A program made the position numbers and the translations under genes. This document shows, one piece after another, positions 38,801 through 46,950 of a DNA stretch of 64,000 nucleotides (position 1 is its first letter; every line of letters starts with the position of its first letter). Origin of the DNA: JADJOY01 sp016713535 [NCBI: Deltaproteobacteria bacterium] (GTDB lineage Bacteria; JADJOY01). The stretch covers positions 1 to 64,000 of the forward strand of contig JADJOY010000022.1 in assembly GCA_016713535.1 (NCBI GenBank), written 5' to 3'. The notes beneath the pieces are model-generated. The model was given only the letters and a program-made list of their open reading frames with translations. It was not told the DNA's origin and ran no database searches.

Positions 38801-38936
38801 GGAGGTCACCGCGTCGTTCTCGGTGGTGATCCCGTCCGACGCTCGCAAGGTGGTCCGCGCCAAGGTGCTCGAGGGTAAGGGGCGCGAGCCGAGCGCGCCC
38901 ACGATCCTGTGGACCGAGAGCGAGGAGGCCGCGTGA
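35841..38936 (+). CDS. gspD: Type II secretion secretin GspD with long C-terminal extension
   Basis: GspD forms the outer-membrane channel. The 1031-residue product has a signal peptide (AAAGGLLVVLLVGPGMAFA) and an N0 domain (KYTFNFHKIEVEKLAAIINQ). The N1, N2 and N3 repeats are VRLKYVDAAELAQVFQQL, LTLQYAAAADIAEKVAQIL and VHLRYARADEIVEVLAQLL. N3 holds a Gly/Ser-rich insert of about 75 residues. The secretin core shows VLSTPHILTTDNEEAQIVVG and VIGGLIQDRLTTVETKIPYL. Beyond the S-domain (~residue 770) lies a Pro/Ala-rich stretch of ~130 residues and a small beta domain (LVFVDGDLVFSRHADTG, FVNGLPAGDHEVKISLDV). The ATG at 35841 has a GAGGTCGGA Shine-Dalgarno. Confidence 0.94.
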   Translation: MRTWIRPFAAAGGLLVVLLVGPGMAFAQEPAAAEPAAAENPACSKPDPSKKYTFNFHKIEVEKLAAIINQITCKRIIFEEKVRQKLTIFSQDAVTAEEAFELFQAALDAGGQYTLIPFRGGYKIVLTRDSKGLGIPTSSGRGDPSSESMIVTQMVRLKYVDAAELAQVFQQLISRDASIVPYPPTNTLIITDTGSNIRRLLDMVAAVDVQESEQRIEVLTLQYAAAADIAEKVAQILAAPDDAQSGGNRTIRTTPGTPRPPTPGGVPGGSPAEFEISPGKQAKILPYERTNSIIVVAGQAEIEKVRELVRQLDFDAPPGRAHFNVVHLRYARADEIVEVLAQLLGGGGGGGSGGSRSSRSRSLSGSSGFGSSSNRFGSSSLGGSNVAGIGSTLGSGTSSLNRTEGGTGVSRAAAEAGEQFTGQVSVTADPATNSLLVSASPEDFRVLRPVIDELDVRRKQVFVEAAILEVALNDSQTMGVQMSSIAGGSNALGLIRSSLDPTSPIGGVLADPVNNFPLGFGAAITSTYTVQLRDAEGNVVEVPAAAVLIQALAANSNVNVLSTPHILTTDNEEAQIVVGQQVPFPTGTVFSNGGVNPVQTVERQDVGLTLRITPQISDAGYIRLDIFQEVSAVVPSTDTEVLTSLGPTTTKRSAETRVVVKDDQTVVIGGLIQDRLTTVETKIPYLGDIPYLGWLFSTNTDRNEKVNLMILLTPRVVREDEDVNKISNNKRQDTDDFYQGSQQVNPLENYIDRLHEQYPPQRPAEVPEPKALIYTPPRTIDGRDNQGIEGSTYSSPGAAPGAPIPTGRTSVGPGAATAPSGRTLPVPAAPVIPPASPPPAASTPPPAARLDVTPEPDLSRAAPPPAARPAFDTRGAEAPVPAPSFTTPAPEARSERAGTIRAALGPVPPPGFESSPLELTLQTAAAKNQRIVGLLVFVDGDLVFSRHADTGVLESPAPITLFVNGLPAGDHEVKISLDVSDPRKKSQEVTASFSVVIPSDARKVVRAKVLEGKGREPSAPTILWTESEEAA

Positions 38937-40639
38937 GCACGGCCCGCCTGCGGATCGGTGAGATCCTGGTGCGCGCCGGGCTCGTGACCTCCGAGCAGGT
39001 CGACGAGGCGCTCGCTCTCCAGGGCCAGAAGGGCGGGCGCCTGGGCGAGGTGCTGATCGGGCTCAAGCGCATCGACGACACCGACCTCGCCGAGGCGCTG
39101 GCTCGTCAGCTCGGACTTCCGTTCGCCGCCGACCTGGCGGGCCAGGACATCGACTCCGACCTGGTGAGCCTGGTGCCGATCGCGTTCGCCAAGCGCTTCG
39201 GGCTGGTGCCGCTCACCCGCGACGTGACCGGGGTCAAGCTCGCGGTCACCGATCCCCTCGACCTCGGCGCGATCGACCAGGTCGCCAAGCTGGTGGGCGG
39301 ACGCCCGCGCCTGCTGGTGACCTCGCCACGCGCGCTCCTCGAGCTGGTGAACCGCACCTACGACGTGGGCGGTGACTCGGCGCGCGACATGATCGAGGAC
39401 CTCGACATCGAGAGCCTCGACACCCTCGCCCACGAGCTCGAGGAGCCGGAAGACCTCCTCGACGCCGACAGCGAGGCGCCGATCATCCGGCTGCTCAACA
39501 CGCTCATGGCGCAGGCGGTGAAGGAGCGCGCCAGCGACATCCACATCGAGCCGTTCGAGCGCGACCTCGTGGTGCGGTTCCGGATCGACGGCATCCTCCA
39601 CGACGTGCTGCGGCCGCCCAAGCGCATCCAGAGCTCGATCACCTCGCGCGCCAAGATCATGGCGGGGCTCAACATCGCCGAGAAGCGGCTGCCCCAGGAC
39701 GGCCGCATCCGCATCAAGATCGGCGGCAAGGACATCGACATCCGCATGAGCGTGATCCCGGTCGCCCACGGCGAGCGGATCGTCATGCGCCTCCTCGACA
39801 AGGCCACCGTGGTGCTCGACCTCGAGCAGCTCGGGCTCCTCGAGGACCACCGCAACACCATGGAGCGGTTGATCCACCGTCCGAACGGCATCCTGCTCGT
39901 GACGGGTCCGACCGGTAGCGGCAAGACCACCACGCTCTACGCGGGCATCACCCGCATCAACTCGGTCGACAAGAACATCATCACCGTCGAGGACCCGATC
40001 GAGTACCAGCTCCGCGGCATCGGCCAGATCCAGGTCCATCCCAAGATCGGGCTCAGCTTCGCGAGCGGCCTGCGCTCGATCCTGCGCCAGGACCCGGACG
40101 TGATCCTGGTCGGCGAGATCCGCGACCTCGAGACCGCCGAGATCGCGATCCAGGCGTCGCTCACCGGCCACCTCGTGTTCAGCACCCTGCACACCAACGA
40201 CGCGCCCGGCGCGGTCACGCGCCTCGTCGACATGGGCGTGGAGGCGTTCCTGGTGGCGTCGTCGCTGCTCGGCGTGCTCGCCCAGCGGCTGGTGCGCGTG
40301 ATCTGCCCGCAGTGCAAGAAGCCCTACCAGCCGACCGAGACCGAGCTCAAGGAGCTCGGCGTCAAGGAGGCCGAGCTGCGCGACGGGGTGCTCTGGAAGG
40401 GTGCCGGCTGCAACGCGTGCATGCGCACCGGCTACAAGGGGCGAACCGGCATCTACGAGCTGTTCGTGGTCGACGACGCCGTCCGCGACGCGATCCTCGG
40501 CCGGGGCGACACCGCCACCGTGCGCCGCGCGGCCATCGCGAGCGGCATGATCACGCTGCGCGCCGACGGTGCGCGCAAGGTGCTCGCCGGCATCACCACC
40601 GTCGAGGAAATCATCCGCGTCACCCAGGACGTGATGTGA
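38933..40639 (+). CDS. gspE: Type II secretion ATPase GspE
   Basis: GspE is the cytoplasmic AAA-like motor. The N-terminal domain (RIGEILVRAGLVTSEQVDEA) binds GspL. The core shows Walker A VTGPTGSGKTTTLYAG, the Asp and His boxes (ITVEDPIEYQL, STLHTNDAPGA) and Walker B DVILVGEIRDLETAEIA. The zinc-binding C-M domain has CPQCKKPY and CNACMRTGYKGRTGIYEL. The GTG at 38933 overlaps the gspD stop (GTGA) and gives 568 residues. A further GTG at 38909 is possible but lies inside gspD. Confidence 0.95.
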   Translation: MSTARLRIGEILVRAGLVTSEQVDEALALQGQKGGRLGEVLIGLKRIDDTDLAEALARQLGLPFAADLAGQDIDSDLVSLVPIAFAKRFGLVPLTRDVTGVKLAVTDPLDLGAIDQVAKLVGGRPRLLVTSPRALLELVNRTYDVGGDSARDMIEDLDIESLDTLAHELEEPEDLLDADSEAPIIRLLNTLMAQAVKERASDIHIEPFERDLVVRFRIDGILHDVLRPPKRIQSSITSRAKIMAGLNIAEKRLPQDGRIRIKIGGKDIDIRMSVIPVAHGERIVMRLLDKATVVLDLEQLGLLEDHRNTMERLIHRPNGILLVTGPTGSGKTTTLYAGITRINSVDKNIITVEDPIEYQLRGIGQIQVHPKIGLSFASGLRSILRQDPDVILVGEIRDLETAEIAIQASLTGHLVFSTLHTNDAPGAVTRLVDMGVEAFLVASSLLGVLAQRLVRVICPQCKKPYQPTETELKELGVKEAELRDGVLWKGAGCNACMRTGYKGRTGIYELFVVDDAVRDAILGRGDTATVRRAAIASGMITLRADGARKVLAGITTVEEIIRVTQDVM

Positions 40640-40719
40640 GGCGCGCCGTGTTTTGCCCGCGCGCCGCGCCGTCCGTCGCCACCTTCACCGCGGTGAGTAC
40701 CACCCCCGCCTGAGCCGTC

Positions 40720-41976
40720 ATGCCGGTCTTCGAATACCGCGGCGTCAACGAGAAGGGAAAGCCCGTCAAGGGCATCATCGACGCCGACAGCCCGCGCGCC
40801 GCGCGCGCCAAGCTGCGCAAGCAGAACATCTTCGCCAGCGACCTGACCGCCGAGGTCAACGCCGCCCAGTCCGGCCTCCTCGAGCGCCGCTTCCGGCTGC
40901 GCTCGCTGTTCGAGACCGTGAACGTGATGGACGTGGCGGTGGTCGCGCGCCAGCTCTCGACGCTCACCTCGGCCGGCATGCCTCTGGTGGCGGCGCTCCA
41001 GGCGACCCTCGAGCAGCAGCCCAAGCAGAGCCTGCAGAAAGCGCTCACCAAGGTCCGCGAGCGCGTCAACGAGGGCCTGAGCCTCGCCGACGCGCTCCGC
41101 GAGCACCCGCGCATCTTCCCCGAGCTGTTCGTGGACATGGTGAAGTCCGGCGAGGCGTCGGGCGCCCTCGACATCGTGCTGGTCCGGCTCGCCGACTACC
41201 TCGAGGAGCACGCCCGCAACTCCGCCAAGCTCAAGGCGGTGCTCACCTACCCCGCGCTCATGCTGACGGTCGCGGGCATCATCGTGTTCCTGATCTTCAC
41301 CAAGGCCATCCCCCAGCTCAAGGGGATCTTCGAGACCATGGGGAAGGCGCTGCCGCCGCTCACGCGCACCCTCATCGGGATCGGCGACTTCCTGAGTGCC
41401 TGGTGGTGGATGCTGGCGCTCGGGGCTGTCGCCGCGGTGTTCGCGGTCAACCGCTACGGCAAGACCGAGAACGGGCGGCGCCACCTCGACCTCATCAAGC
41501 TGCGCTTCCCCATCACCGGCGAGCTGATCCTCAAGATCTCGGTGGCGCGCTTCGCGCGCACCCTCGCGACCCTGCTCGCGAGCGGCATCCCGATCCTCAA
41601 GGCCCTCGAGATCGTCGAGGCGGTGGTCGCGAACCGCGTGCTCGCCGACGCCATCCAGGACGCGCGCGCCTCGATCCAGGAGGGCGCCAGCATCTCGGCA
41701 CCGCTGCGCGCGAGCGGCGTCTTCCCACCGATCCTCATCCACATGGTCGCGATCGGCGAGCAGAGCGGCCAGCTCGAGGACATGCTGGGCAAGGTGGCGA
41801 ACGCCTACGACAGCGAGGTCGCCACGGCGACCATGCAGCTCACGTCGCTCCTCGAGCCGGTGATCATCCTGCTCATGGCCGGGATCGTCGTGTTCATCGC
41901 GCTCGCGATCCTGCAGCCCATCTTCCAGCTCAATCAGCTCACCACGGCGTGCGCCGGGTTCATGGCCGTCGCCTGA
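40720..41976 (+). CDS. gspF: Type II secretion inner-membrane platform protein GspF
   Basis: GspF is the polytopic protein on which the pseudopilus is assembled. The 418-residue product begins PVFEYRGVNEKGKPVKGII, the classic start. It has two repeats of the T2SSF domain (VVARQLSTLTSAGMPLVAAL and ISVARFARTLATLLASGIPI) and three TM helices (MLTVAGIIVFLIFTKAI, MLALGAVAAVFAV, EPVIILLMAGIVVFIALAIL). An 80-nt gap to gspE holds no recognisable gene. Confidence 0.95.
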   Translation: MPVFEYRGVNEKGKPVKGIIDADSPRAARAKLRKQNIFASDLTAEVNAAQSGLLERRFRLRSLFETVNVMDVAVVARQLSTLTSAGMPLVAALQATLEQQPKQSLQKALTKVRERVNEGLSLADALREHPRIFPELFVDMVKSGEASGALDIVLVRLADYLEEHARNSAKLKAVLTYPALMLTVAGIIVFLIFTKAIPQLKGIFETMGKALPPLTRTLIGIGDFLSAWWWMLALGAVAAVFAVNRYGKTENGRRHLDLIKLRFPITGELILKISVARFARTLATLLASGIPILKALEIVEAVVANRVLADAIQDARASIQEGASISAPLRASGVFPPILIHMVAIGEQSGQLEDMLGKVANAYDSEVATATMQLTSLLEPVIILLMAGIVVFIALAILQPIFQLNQLTTACAGFMAVA

Positions 41977-42005
41977 GCATCCGCGATCCCGAAGGAGAGA
42001 ACGTC

Positions 42006-42485
42006 ATGAAGCCCATCCCCCGTCTTCGACATCGAGCCGCGCCCGGGCTGGCGCCGCGCCACGACCAGCGCGGCTTCACGCTGATCGAGATCCTGGTGGT
42101 GGTCGCGATCATCGCGATCTTCGCCACGGTCGTCGCCCTCAACGTCTCGGGCGAGGTCCCCAAGGCGAAGGTCACCAAGGCCAAGAGCGACATCTCGGCG
42201 ATCGAGAGCGCCCTCGACCAGTACAAGATGGACAACAGCGTCTACCCCTCGACCGACCAGGGCTTGCAGTCGCTGATCCAGCCGCCCGGCAGCGGGCGCG
42301 TCCCCAAGCACTACCGCGACGGCGGCTACATCAAGCGCATGCCGCAGGATCCATGGGGCAACCCGTACGCGTATGCCTCGCCGGGCGTCCACGGCGACGT
42401 CGACATCTGGAGCTACGGCGCCGACGGCGCACCGGGCGGCGACGGGCCGGACGCCGAGATCGGCAACTGGAACCTCGGCCAGTGA
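42006..42485 (+). CDS. gspG: Type II secretion major pseudopilin GspG
   Basis: GspG is the main subunit of the pseudopilus. The prepilin peptidase site is RG|FTLIEILVVVAIIAIFA near residue 22, with Glu at +5. The pseudopilin body follows: AIESALDQYKMDNSVYPSTD, GLQSLIQPP, YIKRMPQDPWGNPYAY. The C-terminal calcium-site region is DIWSYGADGAPGGDGPDAEI. The length is 159 residues. The leader of about 22 residues is longer than usual. The ATG at 42006 has a GAAGGAGA Shine-Dalgarno. Confidence 0.95.
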   Translation: MKPIPRLRHRAAPGLAPRHDQRGFTLIEILVVVAIIAIFATVVALNVSGEVPKAKVTKAKSDISAIESALDQYKMDNSVYPSTDQGLQSLIQPPGSGRVPKHYRDGGYIKRMPQDPWGNPYAYASPGVHGDVDIWSYGADGAPGGDGPDAEIGNWNLGQ

Positions 42486-42510
42486 GGCGCTGACGGCGAG
42501 GGACGACACC

Positions 42511-43008
42511 GTGCACGCGTGCCGACGATCGGGACCGCGCCGCCCGCCGGTCGGCGGCGGCAGCACCTCGGGGTTCACCCTCCTCGAGGTGCTGATCGCG
42601 GTCGCGCTCCTCGCCATGGCGCTGGTGCCGCTGCTCGGCAGCATGAACGCGAGCCTCAACCTCGCGTACAGCGCCAAGATGAAGACCATCGCCACACTGC
42701 TCGCGCGCGAGCGCATGACCCGGGTCGAGCTCGCCGGCTTCCCCGAGCTCGGCGACTCGAACGGCGACTTCGGCGAGAACGCCGCGTCGTTCTCGTGGAA
42801 GCAGTCGGTGGTCGAGCCGCCCGCCGGGCTCGACGCCAACACCGTGCGCGAGGTGAAGCTGTGGGTGGTGTGGAGCGAGGGCAGCACCGCGCGCGCCTAC
42901 CAGCTCACCAACTTCATCGTCGATCGGGTGGCCGCGGATCAGACGACGGCCGGCGGCAGCGGCGGCGAGAGCGGCGAGGGTGACGCCCGCGAGACCCCGG
43001 ACGAGTGA
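42511..43008 (+). CDS. gspI: Type II secretion minor pseudopilin GspI
   Basis: This minor pseudopilin belongs to the tip complex with GspJ and GspK. The GTG at 42511 (GAGGGA Shine-Dalgarno 7 nt upstream) gives 165 residues. The cleavage site is SG|FTLLEVLIAVALLAMALVP with Glu+5. The GspI body shows ATLLARERMTRVELAGFPEL and an acidic/Gly-rich tail. The assignment as I rather than H rests on the FTLLEVLIA form and the TLLARERM stretch. It precedes gspH here, an order seen in some deltaproteobacteria. Confidence 0.85.
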   Translation: MHACRRSGPRRPPVGGGSTSGFTLLEVLIAVALLAMALVPLLGSMNASLNLAYSAKMKTIATLLARERMTRVELAGFPELGDSNGDFGENAASFSWKQSVVEPPAGLDANTVREVKLWVVWSEGSTARAYQLTNFIVDRVAADQTTAGGSGGESGEGDARETPDE

Positions 43009-43012
43009 CGCC

Positions 43013-43576
43013 GTGAGCCCCGCCCGCACCCACCACGCCTCCCGCGCCGGCGGCTTCACGCTCATCGAGCTCCTGGTCGTGGTGTTCCTTCTCGCCGTCA
43101 CCCTCGCGCTCGCGATCCCGACCTTCCAGGACGTGAGCGGCGCGCGGCTGCGCTCGGCGGCGCGCATGATCGCCGGCGCCGCGCGCTACGTGCACGGCGA
43201 GTCGGTCGCGACGCGCGGCATCTTCCGCCTCGAGCTCGACCTCGACGCGAGCCGCTACTGGGTGGCCAAGTGCGTGCCCGATCCCGACAACCGCTGCGAG
43301 TGGGAGCGCGACTCGAGCGGCCTCTCGGCCATCCGCAGCCTGCCCGACGGCGTGATCTTCCAGGGTGTGCGAACCACCCAGCACGACGGAGCGCTGCGCA
43401 CCGAGGGCATGGCCCAGATCCACTTCCTGCCGCGCGGCTACGTGGAGCCCGCCGTGATCCACCTCGGGCGCGAGCACGGCGAGCAGGCGTTCACGCTGGT
43501 GGTGAGCCCGATCGGCGGCGAGGTCGAGATCCTCGAGGGAAACCAGGACCGGACCCTCGGCCGGGGGATGCGATGA
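43013..43576 (+). CDS. gspH: Type II secretion minor pseudopilin GspH
   Basis: GspH/FimT-type pseudopilin of 187 residues from the GTG at 43013, just 4 nt after the gspI stop. An alternative GTG at 42980 lies inside gspI. The cleavage site is GG|FTLIELLVVVFLLAVTLALA with Glu+5. The GspH-type body contains RLRSAARMIAGAARYVHGES and a Cys pair (KCVPDPDNRC) that may form a disulfide. Its stop overlaps the gspJ start (ATGA). Confidence 0.85.
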   Translation: MSPARTHHASRAGGFTLIELLVVVFLLAVTLALAIPTFQDVSGARLRSAARMIAGAARYVHGESVATRGIFRLELDLDASRYWVAKCVPDPDNRCEWERDSSGLSAIRSLPDGVIFQGVRTTQHDGALRTEGMAQIHFLPRGYVEPAVIHLGREHGEQAFTLVVSPIGGEVEILEGNQDRTLGRGMR

Positions 43577-44301
43577 GCCGTCCCCTCGCCTCGCGCCGCG
43601 GCTTCACCCTCATCGAGGTGCTGATCGCCATCGCGATCTTCTCGCTGCTCATGGTCGCCGTGTACCAGACCTTCGATCAGAGCGTGCGCTCGTACCAGAC
43701 GGTCGAGCACAGCCGCGAGCTCAACGAGACCGCGCGCCTCATCCTCGACCGGATCGGCGACGACCTGCAGTCCGCGGCGATCTTCAGCGACAACCCCGAC
43801 ATGGTGCTGGTCGGCGAGGACGGCACCGGCGCGCGCAGCCAACCCGCCGACCGCCTGGTCTTCTCCACCCTGAACCACTTGCCGCTCGACCCCAACGCTC
43901 CCGAGTCCGACCTCGCCGAGGTCGAGTACCAGATCCGCCCCGACCCCGAGACCCGTGAGCCGCTGCTGGTGCGGCGTGAGAAGGCCTACCTCGACGACGA
44001 CCACGAGCAAGGTGGCGTGCTGACCATCCTCAGCGCCAGGGTCAGCGGCCTCAACTTCCGCTACTTCGACGGCACCGAGGCCCTCCAGGAGCGCTGGGAC
44101 GCGCGCGCCCAGGGTGACCAGCTCGCTCATCAGCAGGGCCAGGAGCTCACCCGCGAGGTGAACACGGGACTGCTGCCGCTGGCCGTGGAGACGACGCTGA
44201 TCGTCCGCGATGCCGACGGCCGCGACGTCGCGTTCACGTCCGTCACGCGCCTCGCCCTCGCGAAGCCGCCCCTGGTCACCGACGCCACCTTGGCGCAATG
44301 A
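43573..44301 (+). CDS. gspJ: Type II secretion minor pseudopilin GspJ
   Basis: GspJ is 242 residues. The prepilin site is RRG|FTLIEVLIAIAIFSLLMVA with Glu+5. The body is typical: SYQTVEHSRELNETARLILD, RIGDDLQSA, DRLVFSTLNHLPLDP. It assembles with GspI and GspK at the pseudopilus tip. The ATG at 43573 overlaps the gspH stop by 4 nt. gspK starts 10 nt after its end. Confidence 0.9.
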   Translation: MSRPLASRRGFTLIEVLIAIAIFSLLMVAVYQTFDQSVRSYQTVEHSRELNETARLILDRIGDDLQSAAIFSDNPDMVLVGEDGTGARSQPADRLVFSTLNHLPLDPNAPESDLAEVEYQIRPDPETREPLLVRREKAYLDDDHEQGGVLTILSARVSGLNFRYFDGTEALQERWDARAQGDQLAHQQGQELTREVNTGLLPLAVETTLIVRDADGRDVAFTSVTRLALAKPPLVTDATLAQ

Positions 44302-44311
44302 GCCCGCACCG

Positions 44312-45370
44312 ATGAAGCGCCCCCAGCTCCGCACCGACCGGCCCGCCTCGACGCGGCGACGCGAGCGCGGCGTCGCGCTGCTGCTGGTGCTGCTGATCAT
44401 CGCGGTCGTGGCGACGATGCAGATCGAGACCCAGTACACCACGCGCATCGACGCGCAGATCGCGGCGAACGTGGCCCTCGACACCCAGTTCTACTACCTG
44501 GCCAAGTCCGGCATCGAGGCCGCGCGCTCGCTGCTCACCGAGGACCGCCGCGACAACGCCTTCGACGCCACCACCGAGACCTGGGCCGCGCCCATCGCCT
44601 ACCCGGTCGACGAGGCGCTGGTGTCGCTCTCGCTGGTGGACGAGGAGCGGAAGTTCCCGATCAACGCGCTGATCAAGCGCACCACCACACCCCAGCAGGG
44701 CGGCCAGCCGGCGCAGACCGAGACCCAGGTCGACGAAGAGCTGTACAACGTCTTCACGAGCCTCCTCGAGAGTCTCGAGATCCCCGCCGAGGTCGCGCCC
44801 GCGCTGGTCGACTGGCTCGATCCCGACGACGACCCCTACGGCGGCGACGGCGCCGAGATCAACTTCTACGAGCGCCTCAAGCCCCCCTACAAGACCAAGA
44901 ACGGCCCGCTCAGCACCCTCGACGAGCTGCGCATGGTGCGGGGAATCGACGCCAAGGTCTTCCGCGTCCTCGCCGACCTGGTGACGCCCTACGTGACGGA
45001 GCCCAAGATCAACATCAACACCGCCCCCAAGGAGCTGCTCACCGTGCTCCTGCCCGAGGCGGACTCGTCGCTGATGGACGAGCTGATCCAGAAGCGCACC
45101 GACGAGCCGTTCCAGAAGCCGAGCGAGGTTGGTGAGTACCTGAAGGGCTTCGGCGCCTCCTTCCCCGACGAGCGCCTCGCGGCGCTCGAGAAGCTCTTCC
45201 GCACCGACTCGAACCACTTCACCATCTCGAGCTCGGCGAGCCTGATCCCCGAGGGCGGCGACGAGGAAGACGGCAACGTCGTCCAGGCCCAGAACCTGAA
45301 GCTCCTGCACGCGGTGGTGCGCCGTAACAACGATGGCATCACCGAGCTGATCTACTGGAGGGCGACCTGA
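44312..45370 (+). CDS. gspK: Type II secretion minor pseudopilin GspK
   Basis: GspK caps the pseudopilus. The N-terminus RRRERG|VALLLVLLIIAVVATM has a prepilin site but no Glu at +5, the known exception in GspK. A helix-hairpin-helix-rich body follows: LYNVFTSLLESLEIPAEVAP, VDWLDPDDDPYGGDGAE, LSTLDELRMVRGIDAKVF, KININTAPKELLTVLLPEA. It is 352 residues. Start ATG 44312. Confidence 0.92.
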   Translation: MKRPQLRTDRPASTRRRERGVALLLVLLIIAVVATMQIETQYTTRIDAQIAANVALDTQFYYLAKSGIEAARSLLTEDRRDNAFDATTETWAAPIAYPVDEALVSLSLVDEERKFPINALIKRTTTPQQGGQPAQTETQVDEELYNVFTSLLESLEIPAEVAPALVDWLDPDDDPYGGDGAEINFYERLKPPYKTKNGPLSTLDELRMVRGIDAKVFRVLADLVTPYVTEPKININTAPKELLTVLLPEADSSLMDELIQKRTDEPFQKPSEVGEYLKGFGASFPDERLAALEKLFRTDSNHFTISSSASLIPEGGDEEDGNVVQAQNLKLLHAVVRRNNDGITELIYWRAT

Positions 45371-45372
45371 CG

Positions 45373-46950
45373 ATGGCCATCACGCTGGGAGTCGATGTGG
45401 GACGCACGGCGATCAAGGCCGTGGCGATCTCGGGTGGCAAGGTCCCCTCGGTGCTGTGGTCGGCGCGCGTCGCGGCCGATCGCGCCGAGGGCGCCGAGCT
45501 CACCGAGCGCCTCGCCCGGCTGCGCGCCGCCGCCAAGGGTCCCTTCGAGTCGGTGATCGCGGCGCTCGGCAGCGACGCCGCGAGCCTGCTGCTCTTCCGC
45601 ATGCCGTTCTCGAGCCCCAAGCTCATCGAGCAGACGCTCGCGGGCGAGGTCGAGGGGCTGGTGCTGGCGTCGATCGACGACCAGCACCTGAGCCACCAGA
45701 TCCTGGTCGCGGACAAGGACGGCGCGCTGGTCGCAGCGGCGCTCGCGCCCAACGCCGCGGTCGAGGCACGCCTCGCCACCCTCACCCAGGCGGGCCTCGA
45801 GCCGCGCATCCTGGATCTGGACGTCGCGGCGCTGTGGACCACCGCCACCGCTCTCGGCCTGGGCGCCGAGCCACGGGCGCTGGTCGACGTGGGCGCCACC
45901 ACGACGCGCATCGTGGTGGCCTCCGCGAGCCGCCTTGTCGCCGTGCGCACCGTCGCCGTCGGCGGCGACCTGGTGACCGCGGCGCTCGCCGCCAAGCTCG
46001 GGCTCGAGCCGGCAGACGCGGAGAGCCGCAAGCTCGAGCTCCTCGCCACCTGTGACGTCTCCGCGCTCGGGGACGACGCCGACGACGCCGTCGCGGCCGC
46101 CGCCCGCGCCACGCTCCGCGACGCCTACGCGGCGATCGCCGAGGACGTGGCGCTCTCGCTGCGCGCCATCGAGCTCAAGGCGCGCGTCACGATCGAGAAG
46201 GTCTGGCTGGTGGGTGGGGCGTCGCGGGCGCGCGGGTTCGACCGGCTGGTCGCCGAGCACGGCGGGCTCGCCGCCGAGGTACCCGCCCCGCCCGATGGCG
46301 CCACGGCGGAGAGCACGGCGTGGCCGGAGGGCGCCGTCGCCTACGGTCTGGCGCTGCGTGGCGCGCGTAGCTCCCGTGGCGGGCGCGGCAGCGACCTCAA
46401 CTTCCGCCACGGCGGCTTCGCCTACGGCCGCGACGTGCGCGAGATCACCCGGCGCGTCGCACCGCTCGCCATCCCGATCGCCGCCATGCTGATCGCCGGG
46501 CTGGTGAGCTTCGGGGTGCGCTACGGCAGCCTGCGCCGCCAGGCGACCGCGGTGAGGGCGCAGGTGATCGAGGTGTTCCGCGCCGAGTTCCCCGAGGTAC
46601 CGATCCAGGACCCCGAGGCGCAGACCCGCCAGCAGATCGGCATCCTCGACAAGAAGATCGCGGTGTTCGCGGGCACCGCGCCGCCCGCGGAGGTGCTGCG
46701 GGCCATCTCGGAGGCGGCACCGGCCGACGTGGACGTGACGCTCGACGGCATGACGCTCGAGGGCGGGCGCGTGACCCTCGAGGGCCGCACCGACCGCTTC
46801 GAGAGCATCGACAAGCTCAAGACCGCGCTCACCGGCGTCGAGCCGTTCGGCGAGGTCCGCGTCCAGGATCAGGCCAAGGACGGGCCACAGATCCGCTTCA
46901 CCATGGTCCTCGAACTCGCCCGCGAGGATGCCGCCGGAGGTGCTTCGTGA
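45373..46950 (+). CDS. gspL: Type II secretion protein GspL (PilM-like actin fold plus PilN-like domain)
   Basis: GspL couples the ATPase GspE to the platform. The 525-residue product has a cytoplasmic actin-like domain (residues ~1-330: LGVDVGRTAIKAVAI, ALVDVGATTTRIVV, VWLVGGASRARGFDRLV). A TM helix lies near residue 365 (APLAIPIAAMLIAGLVSFGV), and a periplasmic PilN/ferredoxin-like part follows (VLRAISEAAPADVDVTLDGM). The strong PilM likeness and intact phosphate loops are closer to type IV pilus PilM than in enterobacterial GspL. It starts 2 nt after gspK ends. Confidence 0.88.
   Translation: MAITLGVDVGRTAIKAVAISGGKVPSVLWSARVAADRAEGAELTERLARLRAAAKGPFESVIAALGSDAASLLLFRMPFSSPKLIEQTLAGEVEGLVLASIDDQHLSHQILVADKDGALVAAALAPNAAVEARLATLTQAGLEPRILDLDVAALWTTATALGLGAEPRALVDVGATTTRIVVASASRLVAVRTVAVGGDLVTAALAAKLGLEPADAESRKLELLATCDVSALGDDADDAVAAAARATLRDAYAAIAEDVALSLRAIELKARVTIEKVWLVGGASRARGFDRLVAEHGGLAAEVPAPPDGATAESTAWPEGAVAYGLALRGARSSRGGRGSDLNFRHGGFAYGRDVREITRRVAPLAIPIAAMLIAGLVSFGVRYGSLRRQATAVRAQVIEVFRAEFPEVPIQDPEAQTRQQIGILDKKIAVFAGTAPPAEVLRAISEAAPADVDVTLDGMTLEGGRVTLEGRTDRFESIDKLKTALTGVEPFGEVRVQDQAKDGPQIRFTMVLELAREDAAGGAS

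Noticed and set aside
38909-38933. Earlier GTG start for gspE
   Set aside because: The GTG at 38933 forms the usual GTGA overlap with the gspD stop and gives the standard GspE N-terminus. The earlier one adds eight residues inside gspD.
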